Assembly: GCA_024278555.1 (NCBI GenBank)
Contig: JAJRSX010000032.1
Span: forward strand, 1 to 7,190
Source: a bacterium
GTDB taxonomy: Bacteria; CG2-30-53-67; CG2-30-70-394
Length of the DNA stretch: 7,190 nt
Reading direction: 5' to 3'
The position numbers and the translations under genes are program-made. Every line of letters begins with the position of its first letter. Position 1 is the stretch's first letter. The notes beneath the pieces are model-generated. The model made no database searches and had not been told where the DNA came from. It worked only from the letters and a program-made list of their open reading frames with translations. Shown piece by piece: positions 6,785 to 7,190 of the stretch.

Positions 6785-6791
6785 CCTTTCC
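6785..6791 (-). promoter_or_regulatory. Ribosome binding site of the PEBP gene
   Basis: On the minus strand GGAAAGG lies 8 bases before the ATG at 6776. It supports this start over the upstream in-frame ATG at 6863. I see no convincing -35/-10 pair further upstream. Confidence 0.6.
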
Positions 6792-6862
6792 GGTGGGTGG
6801 TTGAAACTGGCAACCGCCCGCTAACGCGCCACAAGGGAGGTGGATGCGCGGGTGGGACTTCA

Positions 6863-6887
6863 ACGCAGAGACGCAGGGAGCGCAGAG
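6863..6887 (+). repeat. Octamer half-array (ACGCAGAG, ACGCAGGG, GCGCAGAG)
   Basis: Two 8-base units in register (6863-6870, 6871-6878), then a third after one extra base (6880-6887). The left edge, TTCAACGCAGAGACGCA, parallels the left edge of the 3060 array, TTCAACGCAAAGACGCA, with one difference. No inverted right arm is visible, so it looks like half of the palindromic element. Confidence 0.65.
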
Positions 6888-6996
6888 GGGGAGGCCGGGT
6901 GGTTGGGTGTCTCGGATGAGGAATTTGGGGAATGGCGCAGACCTGGATGGCCGGGTTTCACCATCGGGATCCTCAACAAGACTACCCTATCGCAAC

Positions 6997-7124
6997 CTAG
7001 CAAAACTATAAGGTAAAGAACTGACCCTGAGTTCCCGCTGCTAGCAAAACTATAAGGTAAAGAACTGACCCTGAGTTCCCGCTGAAGAACTGCCCCTGAG
7101 TTCCCGCTGACCCTGAGTTCCCGC
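6997..7124 (+). repeat. Nested tandem repeat: two exact 44-bp copies, then 25-bp and 15-bp copies truncated at the 5' side
   Basis: The 44-bp units at 6997-7040 and 7041-7084 are identical; each begins CTAGCAAAAC and ends GAGTTCCCGCTG. A third copy (7085-7109) carries only unit bases 20-44 with one A-to-C change, and a fourth (7110-7124) only bases 28-42. All four therefore share CCCTGAGTTCCCGC near the 3' side, at 7025, 7069, 7094 and 7111. Within the unit GAACT and AGTTC pair around a 7-base loop (7018-7034 in copy 1). The GC content is much lower than that of the adjacent genes. I recall similar GAACTGACCC sequence beside RAYT/REP-type transposase genes elsewhere, but this was not searched. 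Confidence 0.85.
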
Positions 7125-7131
7125 GTTGTGT

Positions 7132-7158
7132 TTCCGTGGCCTTCCGTGGATTCCGTGG
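7132..7158 (-). repeat. Three copies of TTCCGTGG (minus strand CCACGGAA)
   Basis: TTCCGTGG occurs at 7132-7139, 7142-7149 and 7151-7158, with spacing of 10 and then 9 bases. It has the same style as the octamer arrays (a conserved core in short tandem) but looser register. It abuts the nested tandem repeat. Confidence 0.7.
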
Positions 7159-7190
7159 CTGGTTCCCATCACCGCCACCCCGTCCATGGC

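Larger units (their letters stand above)
6777..7190. other. 414-base stretch without a complete gene: repeats and lower-GC sequence
   Basis: From left to right it holds the PEBP ribosome site, an octamer half-array (6863-6887), unassigned sequence (about 6890-6990), a nested tandem repeat (6997-7124), a CCGTGG-type repeat cluster (7132-7158) and an ATG at 7186 at the window edge. The part from about 6960 to 7090 is visibly richer in A+T than the genes. No ORF with a recognisable product lies wholly inside. The stretch looks like accessory or repeat-mediated insertion sequence between core genes. Confidence 0.6.

Noticed and set aside
6777-6863. PEBP protein starting at 6863
   Set aside because: It would place about 29 residues before a clear signal peptide, and a ribosome site precedes the ATG at 6776.
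6997-7124. CRISPR array
   Set aside because: The copies are directly adjacent with no unique spacers and are truncated progressively; no cas gene is near.

Overview
This is a very G+C-rich (roughly 70%) bacterial chromosomal segment made of housekeeping metabolism genes. The PanB, RpiB, GlyA and ValS homologues, and a nitrate-reductase-type iron-sulfur tail, fit a high-GC proteobacterium in the broad sense (gamma- or delta-/Desulfobacterota-like). The lineage is an inference from general resemblance; there is no rRNA or other decisive marker in the window.

Layout. Positions 1-260 hold the 3' end of a gene whose product ends in a BFD-type [2Fe-2S] domain, most like the C-terminus of assimilatory nitrate reductase. 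A 229-base gap follows, with a heptad repeat and a C-rich, G-poor tract whose opposite strand has a G-quadruplex pattern. Positions 490-3034 are a tight three-gene operon, panB-rpiB-glyA, joined by two translational overlaps. A 239-base gap with a palindromic octamer-repeat element separates this from valS (3274-5943). Facing valS on the minus strand is a small secreted PEBP/YbhB-YbcL family protein (6222-6776). The 278-base convergent gap carries a second palindromic octamer element and GC hairpins. The last 414 bases have no complete gene. They hold an octamer half-array, a staircase of 5'-truncated tandem repeats and a CCGTGG repeat cluster, in noticeably lower-GC sequence.

How the genes fit together. 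GlyA makes 5,10-methylene-tetrahydrofolate from serine, and PanB consumes that cofactor to make ketopantoate, so the operon plausibly pairs a one-carbon donor with its user. RpiB interconverts ribose-5-phosphate and ribulose-5-phosphate. panC and panD are not in the window. ValS and the PEBP protein look like separate transcription units.

I see no defence system, CRISPR array, tRNA or clear prophage. The unusual content is intergenic: two elements, each built of four octamers, a spacer and four inverted octamers, with related half-arrays; and a nested tandem repeat at the right edge that resembles sequence I associate with REP/RAYT-type elements.
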